Below, one piece after another: positions 37,640-46,123 of a stretch of DNA of 64,000 bases; position 1 is the first letter of the stretch, and each line of letters begins with the position of its first letter. This stretch comes from Dehalococcoidia bacterium (GTDB lineage: Bacteria; Chloroflexota; Dehalococcoidia; Dehalococcoidales; Fen-1064). The stretch covers positions 101,806 through 165,805 of the forward strand of contig DUEV01000003.1 in NCBI GenBank assembly GCA_011170375.1, given 5' to 3'. The notes beneath the pieces were generated by a model. It was not told the origin of the DNA, made no database searches, and saw only the letters and a program-made list of their open reading frames with translations. A program made the translations under genes and the position numbers.

Positions 37640-39301
37640 ATGTTTAAAGAGATGCTGATAGACCTGCTGACACACGCGACGGCACAGGCCCAGCAATCAG
37701 GCAAGCTGCCCCCGGTAACCCTGCCGCCGGTAACCATCGAGCGACCACAGAACCCCGAGCATGGCGACTACGCCTCCAGTCTACCTCTGAAACTGGCACG
37801 CTCCGCCGGTATCAACCCCTTGGAGATTGCCCGGGAACTGGTCAGCCTGATACCCCCCGCCGCAGAAATCAAAAGCATTGTGGCCGCCCCACCCGGATTT
37901 ATCAATTTCACCCTCACGGATGACTGGTTGGCACAGCAGTTGGAATCTATCCTCAAGGCCGAAGAGGCCTTCGGCAATATTGACCTCGGTCACGGTAGCC
38001 GGGTGCAGGTAGAGTTCGTCAGCAGTAACCCCACCGGCCCCCTCCACGTAGCGTACGGTCGCGCCGCTGTCCTCGGTAGCACCCTGTCCAACGTCCTCGC
38101 CGCTGCCGGTTTCGATGTGCAGAGGGAATACTACTTCAATGATGCCGGCAACCAGATGGATATTTTCGGCCGCTCCCTTTATGCCCGTTATCGGCAATGC
38201 CTGGGTGACGCCGACGCTGAAGTGCTCTCCGACGGCTATCACGGCCACTACATGGTTGACCTCGCGCAGGCCATTATCAATGAGCAGGGAGAGCGGTTCC
38301 TGGCCATACCGGAGTCCGAAGCAGCGCTACAGGTAGGCAAGCTTGGCGCTGAGCGTCTGATGGCCCAGATTAAGGGAGAGCTTGACCTGTTACGAATTGA
38401 GTTCGATGGTTGGTTCACTGAGCAGAGCCTCTACGACAACGGCCAGTTCGACAAAGTGATGGAGATTCTGCGTAAGGGAGGACACCTCGTTGAGAAGGAA
38501 GGTGCCACCTGGTTTACTGCCACCGCTCTCGGTGAAGACAAGGACGAGGTCGTGGTACGCAGCAACGGCGTGCCTACCTACCTGGCCACCGATATCGCCT
38601 ACCACTACAACAAGTTCCTCGAACGCGAGTTCGACCGGGTAATCGACATCTGGGGCGCCGACCACCAGGGGCACGTTGCCGGTCTCAGAGCAGCCGTCGG
38701 TGTCCTCGGTGTTGACCTGGAGCGGCTGGTCCTGATAGTCCACCAGCTAGTCACCGTGCACCGCGGAGATGAGGTAGTTCGCATCTCTACGCGCAGCGGG
38801 GACATCATCATGCTCAGCGACGTCATCGACGAAGTGGGAGTAGACGCCTGCCGGTATTTCTTCCTGTCCCGCTCCGCCAATAGCCAGATGGACTTCGACC
38901 TGGAGCTGGCCAAGAAAGAGGCCCCCGATAATCCGGTCTACTACGTCCAGTACGCACACGCCCGCATTGCCAGCATCCTGCGCGTCGCCAAAGAACGGGG
39001 AATAACCTACGCTGACGGAGATGTCTCACTGCTCACCAGTGAACCCGAGCTTACTCTCATCCGCAAGCTGCTGCTCCTGCCGGAGATGGTCGAGGTAGTT
39101 GTCCAAACGTTGGAGCCCCACCACCTCACCTACTACGCCCAAGACCTGGCCACCACCTTCCATAGCTTCTACAAGCTGTGCCGCGTTATCTCCGATGACC
39201 AAGCGCTATCCAAAGCCCGACTAAAGCTGGTGGAGGCCACCAAGATTGTGCTCGCCCGAACCCTTCACCTCATGGGAATGACAGCGCCTGACCGGATGTG
39301 A
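37640..39301 (+). CDS. argS: Arginyl-tRNA synthetase
   Basis: 553 residues. The N-terminal Add-1 domain is followed by the class I catalytic core and a C-terminal DALR anticodon-binding domain. The protein follows, block by block, the Dehalococcoides ArgRS as I remember it. The HIGH signature reads HVAY at residues 136-139 (in NPTGPLHVAYGR) where relatives have HVGH. The KMSKS-equivalent loop is ISTRSG, within the known variation for ArgRS. The ATG follows CAGGAGATAG. It charges tRNA-Arg, one of which is encoded at 60716. Confidence 0.96.
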   Translation: MFKEMLIDLLTHATAQAQQSGKLPPVTLPPVTIERPQNPEHGDYASSLPLKLARSAGINPLEIARELVSLIPPAAEIKSIVAAPPGFINFTLTDDWLAQQLESILKAEEAFGNIDLGHGSRVQVEFVSSNPTGPLHVAYGRAAVLGSTLSNVLAAAGFDVQREYYFNDAGNQMDIFGRSLYARYRQCLGDADAEVLSDGYHGHYMVDLAQAIINEQGERFLAIPESEAALQVGKLGAERLMAQIKGELDLLRIEFDGWFTEQSLYDNGQFDKVMEILRKGGHLVEKEGATWFTATALGEDKDEVVVRSNGVPTYLATDIAYHYNKFLEREFDRVIDIWGADHQGHVAGLRAAVGVLGVDLERLVLIVHQLVTVHRGDEVVRISTRSGDIIMLSDVIDEVGVDACRYFFLSRSANSQMDFDLELAKKEAPDNPVYYVQYAHARIASILRVAKERGITYADGDVSLLTSEPELTLIRKLLLLPEMVEVVVQTLEPHHLTYYAQDLATTFHSFYKLCRVISDDQALSKARLKLVEATKIVLARTLHLMGMTAPDRM

Positions 39302-39320
39302 TAAAATTGCAGGTCACGAG

Positions 39321-39893
39321 TCACTCGTGCTTCGTGTATTCGCTTCTTAGTATCCTGTAAACTTCCACGTCGTCGTAGTTTCCCCATTTCTTGGAGTGCT
39401 GTCTCAGGTACCCCTCGTGTTTCATTCCTAACTTCTGCATAACACGTCCTGAGGCAGGATTACGTGTGATATGATTAGCCGTGATGCGGTTTAATCCAAG
39501 CACCTCAAATCCATATTGGATGACAGCTTGAGCTGCCTCTGTACAATAGCCTTGATTCCAGTAAGGTTTTCCAATCCAATAACCCAAATCTGCTCTGTCG
39601 AATTCTTTGGCTATGTGGAGACCGATAGACCCAATTAGGTAGCCTTGCTTACCGTGCGTTATGGCGAAAGGAACCGCCTCCCCCTTATCAAACCGTTCTT
39701 GGTGTGTACTTATCCATTGTTCTGCCATTCCATCCTCATAAGGATGGGGTATGGTTATGGTCGTTGAGGCGATATCACGGTCACCAACCAGCCGCTGCAC
39801 TTCTGGTGCGTCATCCAGAGTGAATGGTCTAAGTCTTAGGCGCTCTGTTTCTATTTTAGGACGTTTTTTCTCGTTCATGATCTGCAAAGTCAT
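39321..39893 (-). CDS. GNAT acetyltransferase (RimJ/RimL type)
   Basis: 190 residues. RLRLRPFTLDDAPEVQRLV starts the fold. DLGYWIGKPYWNQGYCTEAAQAVIQYGFEVLGLNRI is the acetyl-CoA-binding block, and NPASGRVMQKLGMKHEGYLRQ the C-terminal signature of RimJ-like GNATs. It probably acetylates an N-terminus or small amine; the target is unknown. It opens a run of minus-strand accessory genes. Confidence 0.87.
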   Translation of the reverse strand: MTLQIMNEKKRPKIETERLRLRPFTLDDAPEVQRLVGDRDIASTTITIPHPYEDGMAEQWISTHQERFDKGEAVPFAITHGKQGYLIGSIGLHIAKEFDRADLGYWIGKPYWNQGYCTEAAQAVIQYGFEVLGLNRITANHITRNPASGRVMQKLGMKHEGYLRQHSKKWGNYDDVEVYRILRSEYTKHE

Positions 39894-39947
39894 ATATTAC
39901 ATCTAATAATAAGCATTTCACAACCAACTACATTATCAGGTCTCTAT

Positions 39948-40062
39948 TTACTCAAGCTCGGCTTCCAGTTTCAAGCACCGCTGATTGAGTTCGTGCCATA
40001 TCGGCTCATTTCCAATTACAGGCTGTGAGACATCAAGCATATGCGCATCTCGGTAACCCAGA
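39948..40062 (-). pseudogene. Displaced C-terminal tail of the HD-domain gene
   Basis: In the -1 frame relative to the 40016-40486 gene, the sequence encodes LGYRDAHMLDVSQPVIGNEP, then IWHELNQRCLKLEAELE and a TAA at 39948-39950. This reads like the natural end of the HD protein. Adding one base to the TT at about 40061-40063 would fuse the two (SEF-LGYRD). The current frame instead ends in an unnatural MSHSL. Confidence 0.6.
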
Positions 40063-40486
40063 ACTCAGACCAGTTTTTGGCAACGACTGGGTCCACCACG
40101 TAAAAACTGTTCTCTAGCTTATCGGCTGCCTTCACAATGAGTGCGTCCCTGCCATACCTCAGGCACCGCTGCAGACACTCCTCGCCCTGAGCGGCCCTAT
40201 CGCCAACAGTATAATCAAAGGTATTCGCCTGCACCAGCTGGGCCACCTTTTCCCCAAACCGCTCTTTAATCTCATCAATACTGGTATCTGAGTCTTCTAT
40301 GATGTCGTGCAGGATAGCGGCTTTGACAATATCAGGCTCGTAGCTGTAACTATACAAATACATTCCCATACGGATACTGTGCAAAACGACCGGCTTAGGA
40401 TTGTGCCCCGATTCCAGCATTCGGGTCACGAAGAATATAACCGCCTCTTCAATCTCCTGCGCGTCTTCCGGGTTCTTTTCCGGCAA
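40016..40486 (-). CDS. HD-domain (RelA/SpoT-like) phosphohydrolase, C-terminus frameshifted
   Basis: 156 residues. The metal-dependent HD signature is present: HSIRMGMYL, AAILHDIIEDSDTSIDEI and KAADKLEN, with the order seen in SpoT/MESH-type or guanosine polyphosphate HD hydrolases. The core looks intact, but the last roughly 15 residues appear to be out of frame. A convincing continuation of about 37 residues lies in the -1 frame down to 39948. The gene may retain partial activity or be decaying; a sequencing error is also possible. Confidence 0.7.
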   Translation of the reverse strand: MPEKNPEDAQEIEEAVIFFVTRMLESGHNPKPVVLHSIRMGMYLYSYSYEPDIVKAAILHDIIEDSDTSIDEIKERFGEKVAQLVQANTFDYTVGDRAAQGEECLQRCLRYGRDALIVKAADKLENSFYVVDPVVAKNWSEFWVTEMRICLMSHSL

Positions 40487-40545
40487 AACAATTCCCCTTT
40501 TCGGTTCCTGTTATAAGCGGTCACGTGCCATTGCCTTGATAAAGA

Positions 40546-41541
40546 TTAGTGCTTCTTGACATGATACAGGTATCGTTTCATTGAAGATACATCCGGATTA
40601 TAAGGCTCCGGGCTGGCAATGGACTCTGCCATCAGGTTCTCCCAAATGAAAGTATTTCCCTCGTCCGCGAACGCCTTCCGCATCTCGCTGACAACTCTGT
40701 GCTTCAACTGTTGATGTTCCCAGTTTTGTTTGCTAATGTCATAGGCATCGTAGGACAAGCCGTTCTCTTTTAAGGGTATAGACAGGTCGCTACCATCCAG
40801 ACTGAGATAAAATACTGCCATCTCCCCTGTTGGCTTAAGCAGTCGTTTCCAGGAGGCCAAGACAGTTTTCGGCTCATCAAAATATATAGAGTCAATCGAG
40901 AGAATAACGTCGAAAGATTCGTCCTTACAATCCAGCGCCTCAATGTTGCTAACTTTGAAATGCAACCGATTCCTTTTACCTTCTGTTCGCTTCAGAGCCT
41001 GGTCAATAGCCTCAGCAATATAGTCGACACCGGTCACCGAGGCTTGAGTCAAGTCGGATATGTATTCGGCCATCTTTCCGTTACCACACCCAATATCGAG
41101 CACATGTGACGTCTCATCAGGTCTAATTATCTCGAGCATCCTGTGTATCTGATTGATGTCACTGAAACCGTGCTGCCCCAGGTCCTTACCAAAAACAAGC
41201 CTACAGTATTCCGAATAAGCCTGGCTGTGCTCAATTGCTGTGTAAAAGTCCTTGTACCAGTACCAGATTGGTGGCCGATGCCTTCTGACATCACCAGCGA
41301 TAACCTTAACTGCACGAGTTAAAAGCCACTCGTCGTTTTCTTTACGCAAGAGCCCTTTTCTTGCCAAGGTCTCGAAAGCCGTTGATAAGTCAAGAGCAAA
41401 GCGTCTGAAGTATGTTTGGGCTTCTTCCATGCTTTTGGGGTAAAATCTGTAGAAGTTGTTATTTGCGGTTTCCACTGGCCCGGTTAGTTCAGCCAGTACT
41501 ATCAAGGCCTGGATTTCATCTTCCCGGTAGCTTTCTATCAT
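40546..41541 (-). CDS. SAM-dependent methyltransferase
   Basis: 331 residues from ATG 41541 (MIESYREDEIQ). Upstream in-frame starts would run into the preceding gene. The N-terminal region of about 120 residues looks like a helical winged-helix-type domain (LARKGLLRKENDEWLLTRAVK). Then comes a class I fold with motif I HVLDIGCGNGKMAEYI, VTGVDYIAEAI and DVILSIDSIYFDEPK. The substrate is unknown. It belongs to the minus-strand accessory block. Confidence 0.82.
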   Translation of the reverse strand: MIESYREDEIQALIVLAELTGPVETANNNFYRFYPKSMEEAQTYFRRFALDLSTAFETLARKGLLRKENDEWLLTRAVKVIAGDVRRHRPPIWYWYKDFYTAIEHSQAYSEYCRLVFGKDLGQHGFSDINQIHRMLEIIRPDETSHVLDIGCGNGKMAEYISDLTQASVTGVDYIAEAIDQALKRTEGKRNRLHFKVSNIEALDCKDESFDVILSIDSIYFDEPKTVLASWKRLLKPTGEMAVFYLSLDGSDLSIPLKENGLSYDAYDISKQNWEHQQLKHRVVSEMRKAFADEGNTFIWENLMAESIASPEPYNPDVSSMKRYLYHVKKH

Positions 41542-41560
41542 CTTTATGTCAATTTTATCC

Positions 41561-42244
41561 TCACCACCCCCCCGGTGCATCCGGACTCCAGCTAATGCCG
41601 AGCAGGCTGTCCCCACGGTCACGTTTTACATTTTCGAAGGGCAGCCACTCTTTCTCGGTGACCTCCTGCTCGATAATTGGGTAGCCAATGGGGACTCCCT
41701 CGCCAACAACCACCATCGTCTCCGGGTCGAGATTGACCCCGTATAGCTCGGCCACTCTCAGCCCGACCTCTTTCTGCCAGTCGGTCAGGGGCACACCATA
41801 TTTCGGGATGACCCACGGGGACTGGTTCATGATACGAAAGCTGGCCGGGTGTGCCATTCGGCCACATACCAGGATACGAGTTCCAGACCGTGAAATACCG
41901 CTGGCACTCGTCGCCAGGCCTTCCAATTTCCTGAATAGCCCCATACGACGATAGTCCGGAGAAACACAGCAAATACCAGCCAAGGTAACAATTTGCGGCT
42001 CAGTCATACGCGGAAGGTCAGTTTCAACCGTATCCGCCACGGCAAACCCCACCGGCGTCTTCCCAAAAGTCGCTATAGCAATATACCTTAATCTCGAAAA
42101 GGACTTTTCCAGATATGCGTGGTTGGCCTGACTATACGACTGGTCAAAGAGTTGATACAACACGTCAAGGTCACCTTTCGTCAGGGCCTCTGTCTGGATA
42201 ACCCGTGTTTCAATATTATCAATACCGGGCCTATCTATAGACAT
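41561..42244 (-). CDS. GNAT-family acetyltransferase
   Basis: 227 residues from ATG 42244, preceded by GGGAGAGG. The GNAT core is visible in PVGFAVADTVE, IVTLAGICCVSPDYRRMGLFRKLEGLA (acetyl-CoA loop) and HPASFRIMNQSPWVIPKYG. A C-terminal stretch after about residue 150 is not part of the standard fold. Function unknown. It is 19 bases upstream of the methyltransferase start and likely co-transcribed. Confidence 0.75.
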   Translation of the reverse strand: MSIDRPGIDNIETRVIQTEALTKGDLDVLYQLFDQSYSQANHAYLEKSFSRLRYIAIATFGKTPVGFAVADTVETDLPRMTEPQIVTLAGICCVSPDYRRMGLFRKLEGLATSASGISRSGTRILVCGRMAHPASFRIMNQSPWVIPKYGVPLTDWQKEVGLRVAELYGVNLDPETMVVVGEGVPIGYPIIEQEVTEKEWLPFENVKRDRGDSLLGISWSPDAPGGW

Positions 42245-42317
42245 CGAACCTCTCCCGCTCACTTAGCCGGATGAGATAACATTATACATCCGCAGCACGA
42301 TTGCTCGTGATTCTTCG

Positions 42318-42773
42318 TTATTCAGAATGGGCATCCTCAGTGGGCTCTTCAAGTGCTCGGAATCCCAAATCAACTCTTATCTCATGACCATCTGCTAAGG
42401 CTGGCAAGCATTCTTGAGCAAACCAGCCGATTTCCAGCGTCTCAACTGATGTTTCTTCTTTTCCGCCGACAACCTCACCAGCGAATAGAATATGAGTCAC
42501 CTCCCAGCCACGGTTCATGTTCGTTATGTCATCATATCAAAGTGAACTGAATACGCCGAGCAGTCTGGTAATACGAATCAGAAGCCCTGTTTCTTCTTCA
42601 AACTCACGACGGGCGCATTCTTCCGGAGTCTCACCAAGATCCTGTGCCCCACCCGGAAGCGCCCACAGTCCATTATCAGACCGGCGTATCAGACAGACCT
42701 CTTTTTTGCCGTTCACCACGAATGTGTCCGCTCCGACAATTGGTGTAACTGGCGCAGGCATTACGCTACTCAC
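42318..42773 (-). pseudogene. Nudix hydrolase interrupted by an in-frame TGA
   Basis: The first 78 residues contain a complete Nudix box, GGAQDLGETPEECARREF then EEETGL. They end LLGVFSSL followed by TGA (42537-42539). Reading on in the same frame gives YDDITNMNRGWEVTHILFAGEVVGG and the rest of the fold (ETLEIGWFAQECLPAL) to a second stop at 42318. One C to T change in a CGA arginine codon would explain it. The promoter (42809-42837) is near-consensus. It could be a recent pseudogene, a recoded gene or an error. Confidence 0.8.
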
Positions 42774-42808
42774 AGAAGTTTTTCCATACTATTGCACTAA
42801 TTAGCGGA

Positions 42809-42837
42809 ATTGTATTGCTCCAACAGAGACTTGTCAA
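42809..42837 (-). promoter_or_regulatory. Promoter of the Nudix gene
   Basis: On the minus strand TTGACA (42832-42837), 17 bases, TACAAT (42809-42814): one of the best promoter matches in the window. It lies upstream of a gene that is interrupted. Confidence 0.65.
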
Positions 42838-42865
42838 TGCAAATTCAAATGAAATGTCACCACTA

Positions 42866-43372
42866 CTACAACCCCTGCTCCTTGTAGCGCTTAACCAGCT
42901 CTGAGTAACCGCCACGCCCGCTCCGTCTCCGCTCCCATCGCTCTGTCGGCACTTGTCCTTTTATTTCAGCCGGTACGCCCACCACGAAAGAATTGTCCGG
43001 TATCTCCATCCCCTGACTCACCACACATCCCGCCCCGATTATGCAGAAGCTACCAATCACAGCGTTGTCCAGGAGCGTGGCGTTGTTTCCAATAAGGCAG
43101 TTATTGCCTACCCTGGAACAATGTACTACGACGCTGTGCCCAATGGTCACGTTATCGCCAATTTCCACCGGCCCTCCGGAGTGTATCACCGAGTTATCTT
43201 CCACCATTGTGTTACGGCCAATCTTGATGCTCGTGAAGTCGCCCCGTATCACTGCACCGGGAAATACCCCGGAATCCTCGCCAATTTCGACATCACCGAT
43301 AACATAGGCGGCCTCGCTAACAAAGGCCGACTCAGCAATAACTGGTGTCTTACCCCCAAAACTTCTAATCAT
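42866..43372 (-). CDS. Gamma-class carbonic anhydrase-like hexapeptide protein
   Basis: 168 residues, a left-handed beta-helix of hexapeptide repeats. Three candidate zinc histidines are in NSVIHSGG, TIGHSVVVHC (two). The following CSRVGNNCLIGNNATLLD replaces the commoner HGCxIGxxxLIGMGA, so catalytic competence is uncertain. These proteins are trimeric and often annotated as YrdA/PaaY-like. It is divergent from trpS. Confidence 0.87.
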   Translation of the reverse strand: MIRSFGGKTPVIAESAFVSEAAYVIGDVEIGEDSGVFPGAVIRGDFTSIKIGRNTMVEDNSVIHSGGPVEIGDNVTIGHSVVVHCSRVGNNCLIGNNATLLDNAVIGSFCIIGAGCVVSQGMEIPDNSFVVGVPAEIKGQVPTERWERRRSGRGGYSELVKRYKEQGL

Positions 43373-43429
43373 GTCTCCCCTCCAACCGCCTATACTAGCT
43401 TCTGGGGCCTTTACCAGTCAAACCACCCT

Positions 43430-43463
43430 TCATTGCGAGGAGCCACGCGACGAAGCAATCTCC
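43430..43463 (+). repeat. Interspersed ATTGC...GCAAT palindromic repeat, copy 2
   Basis: ATTGC (43432-43436) and GCAAT (43455-43459) flank GAGGAGCCACGCGACGAA, matching the copy at 23282-23314 at most positions. It lies 16 bases upstream of the trpS -35. The in-frame N-terminal extension of trpS over it is not real protein. Confidence 0.78.
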
Positions 43464-43478
43464 AGTTCAGAGGCTGCC

Positions 43479-43507
43479 TTGAGGGTGCGGCTGCTTTGTG
43501 TTACACT
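43479..43507 (+). promoter_or_regulatory. Promoter of trpS
   Basis: TTGAGG (43479-43484), 17 bases, TACACT (43502-43507) with TGT before the -10 (extended). Transcription would start about 13 bases before the trpS ATG. Confidence 0.6.
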
Positions 43508-43526
43508 TTTCAGCGAGGTGTACCAC

Positions 43527-44501
43527 ATGAGAAAACGCGTCTTTTCCGGTGCTCGGCCCACCGCCCGGCAGCACATCGGCAACTACCTCGGGGCAATCCA
43601 GAACTACGTTGCCCTTCAGGACGAATACGACTGCATCTACTGCGTGGTCGATATTCATGCCCTGACCTCAATGGAGGATACCAGCCAGCTCCAGGAATAC
43701 ATCCGGGAGATAGTGATTGACTGGCTGGCAGCGGGCATGGACCCGGAGAGAAGCATCATCTTTGTCCAGTCCCATGTACCGGAGGTGATGGAGCTGCACA
43801 CCCTGCTCAGCATGGTAACCCCGCTGAGCTGGCTGATGCGTGTCCCCACCTTCAAAGAAAAGGTAAAACAGCAGCCGGAGAATGTGAACTGCGGGCTGGT
43901 CGGTTACCCGGTCCTGCAGACAGCCGACATCACCCTCTATAAGGGCGAGGTAGTACCGATTGGTGAAGACCAGCTACCCCATCTGGAACTGGCCCGGGAG
44001 ATTGTCCGCCGTTTCAACAATCAGTTCGGTAATACCCTTATTGAGCCAGTCGCCAAGCTCACCTCATTCCCACGCATTGTCGGACTGGACGGCAGTGATA
44101 AGATGGGTAAATCAACCGGCAACGCCATTGAACTGGCAGCCACCCCCCAGGAAACAGAGGAGAAAATAATGACTGCGGTCACCGACCCCGCCCGCCGCTA
44201 CCGGAACGACCCCGGCCACCCCGAAGTATGCAACGTTTACTCCCTACACAGCTACTTCAGCGAAGCACAACTGGCCGAGATTTATAAACAGTGCCGCTCC
44301 GCCGAAATCGGGTGTGTCGACTGTAAAAAGCTACTGGCCGAACACCTCAATGCCAGCCTTCAGGATCTGCGTGAGAAGAGGGCGGAACTGGCCGCCAAGC
44401 CACAGCACATAGCCGAAGTGCTCGCTGACGGCGCTCAGCGTGCCCGGGTTATTGCCCAGGAGACCCTTAGCAAAGTCAAGCAAAATATGAAACTTATCTA
44501 A
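43527..44501 (+). CDS. trpS: Tryptophanyl-tRNA synthetase
   Basis: 324 residues from ATG 43527, preceded by GCGAGGTG. A longer in-frame reading from 43371 passes through a repeat and the promoter and is rejected. Class I synthetase: the HIGH equivalent is HIGN in RPTARQHIGNYLGAI, and the KMSKS equivalent is DKMGKSTGN. Tryptophan and ATP pocket segments GYPVLQTADITLYKG and PIGEDQLPHLEL are standard. Confidence 0.96.
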   Translation: MRKRVFSGARPTARQHIGNYLGAIQNYVALQDEYDCIYCVVDIHALTSMEDTSQLQEYIREIVIDWLAAGMDPERSIIFVQSHVPEVMELHTLLSMVTPLSWLMRVPTFKEKVKQQPENVNCGLVGYPVLQTADITLYKGEVVPIGEDQLPHLELAREIVRRFNNQFGNTLIEPVAKLTSFPRIVGLDGSDKMGKSTGNAIELAATPQETEEKIMTAVTDPARRYRNDPGHPEVCNVYSLHSYFSEAQLAEIYKQCRSAEIGCVDCKKLLAEHLNASLQDLREKRAELAAKPQHIAEVLADGAQRARVIAQETLSKVKQNMKLI

Positions 44502-44540
44502 CTTTCATCCGAAACCGATGGGGAAAGAAGGTGGTCTGGA

Positions 44541-46112
44541 ATGTCATCGACAGAAGACCTGATTGAACAATACAAACAGAAACGACAGAAGATAATGGAG
44601 ATGGGCGGTACTGCCGCTATCGAGAAGCGCCACGAAGGAGGACAGCTTTCCGCACGGGAAAGAATCGATTACCTCTTTGACCCCGGCACGTTTACGGAAA
44701 TTGGTCTTTTCGCCAAACACCGCACGACTGCTTTCGGGCTGGACAAGCGGGAAATTCCCGCCGATGGCATTATTACTGGCTTCGGTAAGGTGAACGGTAG
44801 GTATGTGGTCGCCATGGCCGAGGACTACACCTCCATGGCCGGGACATTTGGTGAGCAGCATGGCCGTAAGCTCTCCAATGCCCTCAACCTTGCCCGGGAC
44901 AAAGGCTGGCCGTTTATCGGCATGAACGACTCCGGAGGCGCCCGTCTCCAGGAAGGGATAGACACACTGGAAGGCTACGGCTGGACCTTCAGGTCGCAAA
45001 TCCTGGCTTCAGGAGTGGTGCCGCAAATCGCCCTGCTGATGGGCCCCTGCCTCGGGGGGCAGGCCTATCATCCCGTAATGCAGGACTTCCTTATCCAGTG
45101 CAAAGATACCGGCTTCATGGGTATCGCCGGTTCCGCCTTTGTCGAGACCCAGCTCGGCGAAAAGATTACACTCGAAGAGCTTTCCGGCTACAAGGCCCAC
45201 GCCATGAAGTCCGGGTGCACGCACTTCGTGGTCGACGATGACAAAGCTGCCATCGACAAAGCTAAAGAATTGCTGTCCTTCTTCCCGTCCAACAACCGGG
45301 AAATGCCACCACGTCTCAAGACCGATGACGACCCCGAGCGGGAGATACCGGAGTTGAATACCATCATCCCCGACCAGCCAACCCGCCCCTATGACATGAT
45401 GAAGGTTATCAGGGCAATTGTTGATGACGGCCAATTCTGCGAATCGCACGCCCTCCACGCCCGGAGCGTCATAACCGGCTTTGTCCGCTTCAACGGGCGA
45501 CCGGTGGGCATCTTCGCCAACCAGCCGATGCACGCCGCCGGGGTGATTAACATCGACGCCGCCGATAAAGCCGCCCGGTTCATCCGGTTCTGCGACCTCT
45601 TCAATATCCCGATGGTTACCCTGGGAGACTGCCCCGGCTATATGATTGGCTCCGAGCAGGACTGGAAGGGCATCCTACGCCACGGCTCGAAGCTGCTCTT
45701 CGCCTGGGCCGAAGCGACCATACCCCTTATCTCGATAATGGTCAGGAAGTCTTACGCCGGAGCGCACTACGGGATGCTGGACAAGAGCATCGGCGCCGAT
45801 TTGGTCTATGCCTGGCCGACCGCCCGCGTCACCATCGTCGGTGCCGACACCGCCGCCAGTGTCATCTTTGCACGGGAGATAAGAGAGTCGAACAACCCCG
45901 ATGAGACCCGCAATCAGAGGATACAGGAGTTCAGTGAGCTTTATGAGAATCCCTATCACGGGGCTGAGCGGGGCTACATCGACGATATCATTATGCCGAG
46001 CGACACCAGGAAAGTAATAAACCGTTCCCTGGATATTCTCGAAGACAAGAATCGGGATAACAAGGCCTACAACGCCAAGACGTGGAAGAAGTTCGCTAAC
46101 ATTAATCTGTGA
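44541..46112 (+). CDS. Acyl-CoA carboxylase carboxyltransferase (propionyl/methylmalonyl-CoA type)
   Basis: 523 residues. Two crotonase-like halves: GGARLQEGIDTLEGYG with GPCLGGQAYHPVM in the N-terminal half, and DCPGYMIGSEQDWKGILRHGSKLLFAWAEA with KSYAGAHYGM in the C-terminal half. This matches the beta subunit of propionyl-CoA carboxylase or the alpha subunit of methylmalonyl-CoA decarboxylase. No biotin carboxylase or biotin carrier gene lies nearby, so partner and direction of reaction are open. It is followed closely by hisA. Confidence 0.9.
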   Translation: MSSTEDLIEQYKQKRQKIMEMGGTAAIEKRHEGGQLSARERIDYLFDPGTFTEIGLFAKHRTTAFGLDKREIPADGIITGFGKVNGRYVVAMAEDYTSMAGTFGEQHGRKLSNALNLARDKGWPFIGMNDSGGARLQEGIDTLEGYGWTFRSQILASGVVPQIALLMGPCLGGQAYHPVMQDFLIQCKDTGFMGIAGSAFVETQLGEKITLEELSGYKAHAMKSGCTHFVVDDDKAAIDKAKELLSFFPSNNREMPPRLKTDDDPEREIPELNTIIPDQPTRPYDMMKVIRAIVDDGQFCESHALHARSVITGFVRFNGRPVGIFANQPMHAAGVINIDAADKAARFIRFCDLFNIPMVTLGDCPGYMIGSEQDWKGILRHGSKLLFAWAEATIPLISIMVRKSYAGAHYGMLDKSIGADLVYAWPTARVTIVGADTAASVIFAREIRESNNPDETRNQRIQEFSELYENPYHGAERGYIDDIIMPSDTRKVINRSLDILEDKNRDNKAYNAKTWKKFANINL

Positions 46113-46123
46113 GGTGGGAGAGA

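Noticed and set aside
38777..38810. Loss of the KMSKS motif in ArgS (ISTRSG)
   Set aside because: Many functional ArgRS have variants such as MSTR or FKTR at this loop, so this alone is not a lesion.
41541..41622. Longer N-terminus for the methyltransferase at 40546
   Set aside because: It would overlap the end of the upstream GNAT gene by about 60 bases and adds a Gly/Arg-rich stretch with no family likeness.
42537..42539. TGA inside the Nudix gene as evidence for stop-codon reassignment or selenocysteine
   Set aside because: TGA ends several intact genes here (dgt, argB, the VOC gene, atpZ-independent cases such as the DAK2 gene), the position is not a family cysteine, and another gene is broken by TAA.
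43371..43526. 52-residue N-terminal extension of TrpS
   Set aside because: It translates an interspersed repeat and the promoter region; the family start and a ribosome-binding site are at 43527.
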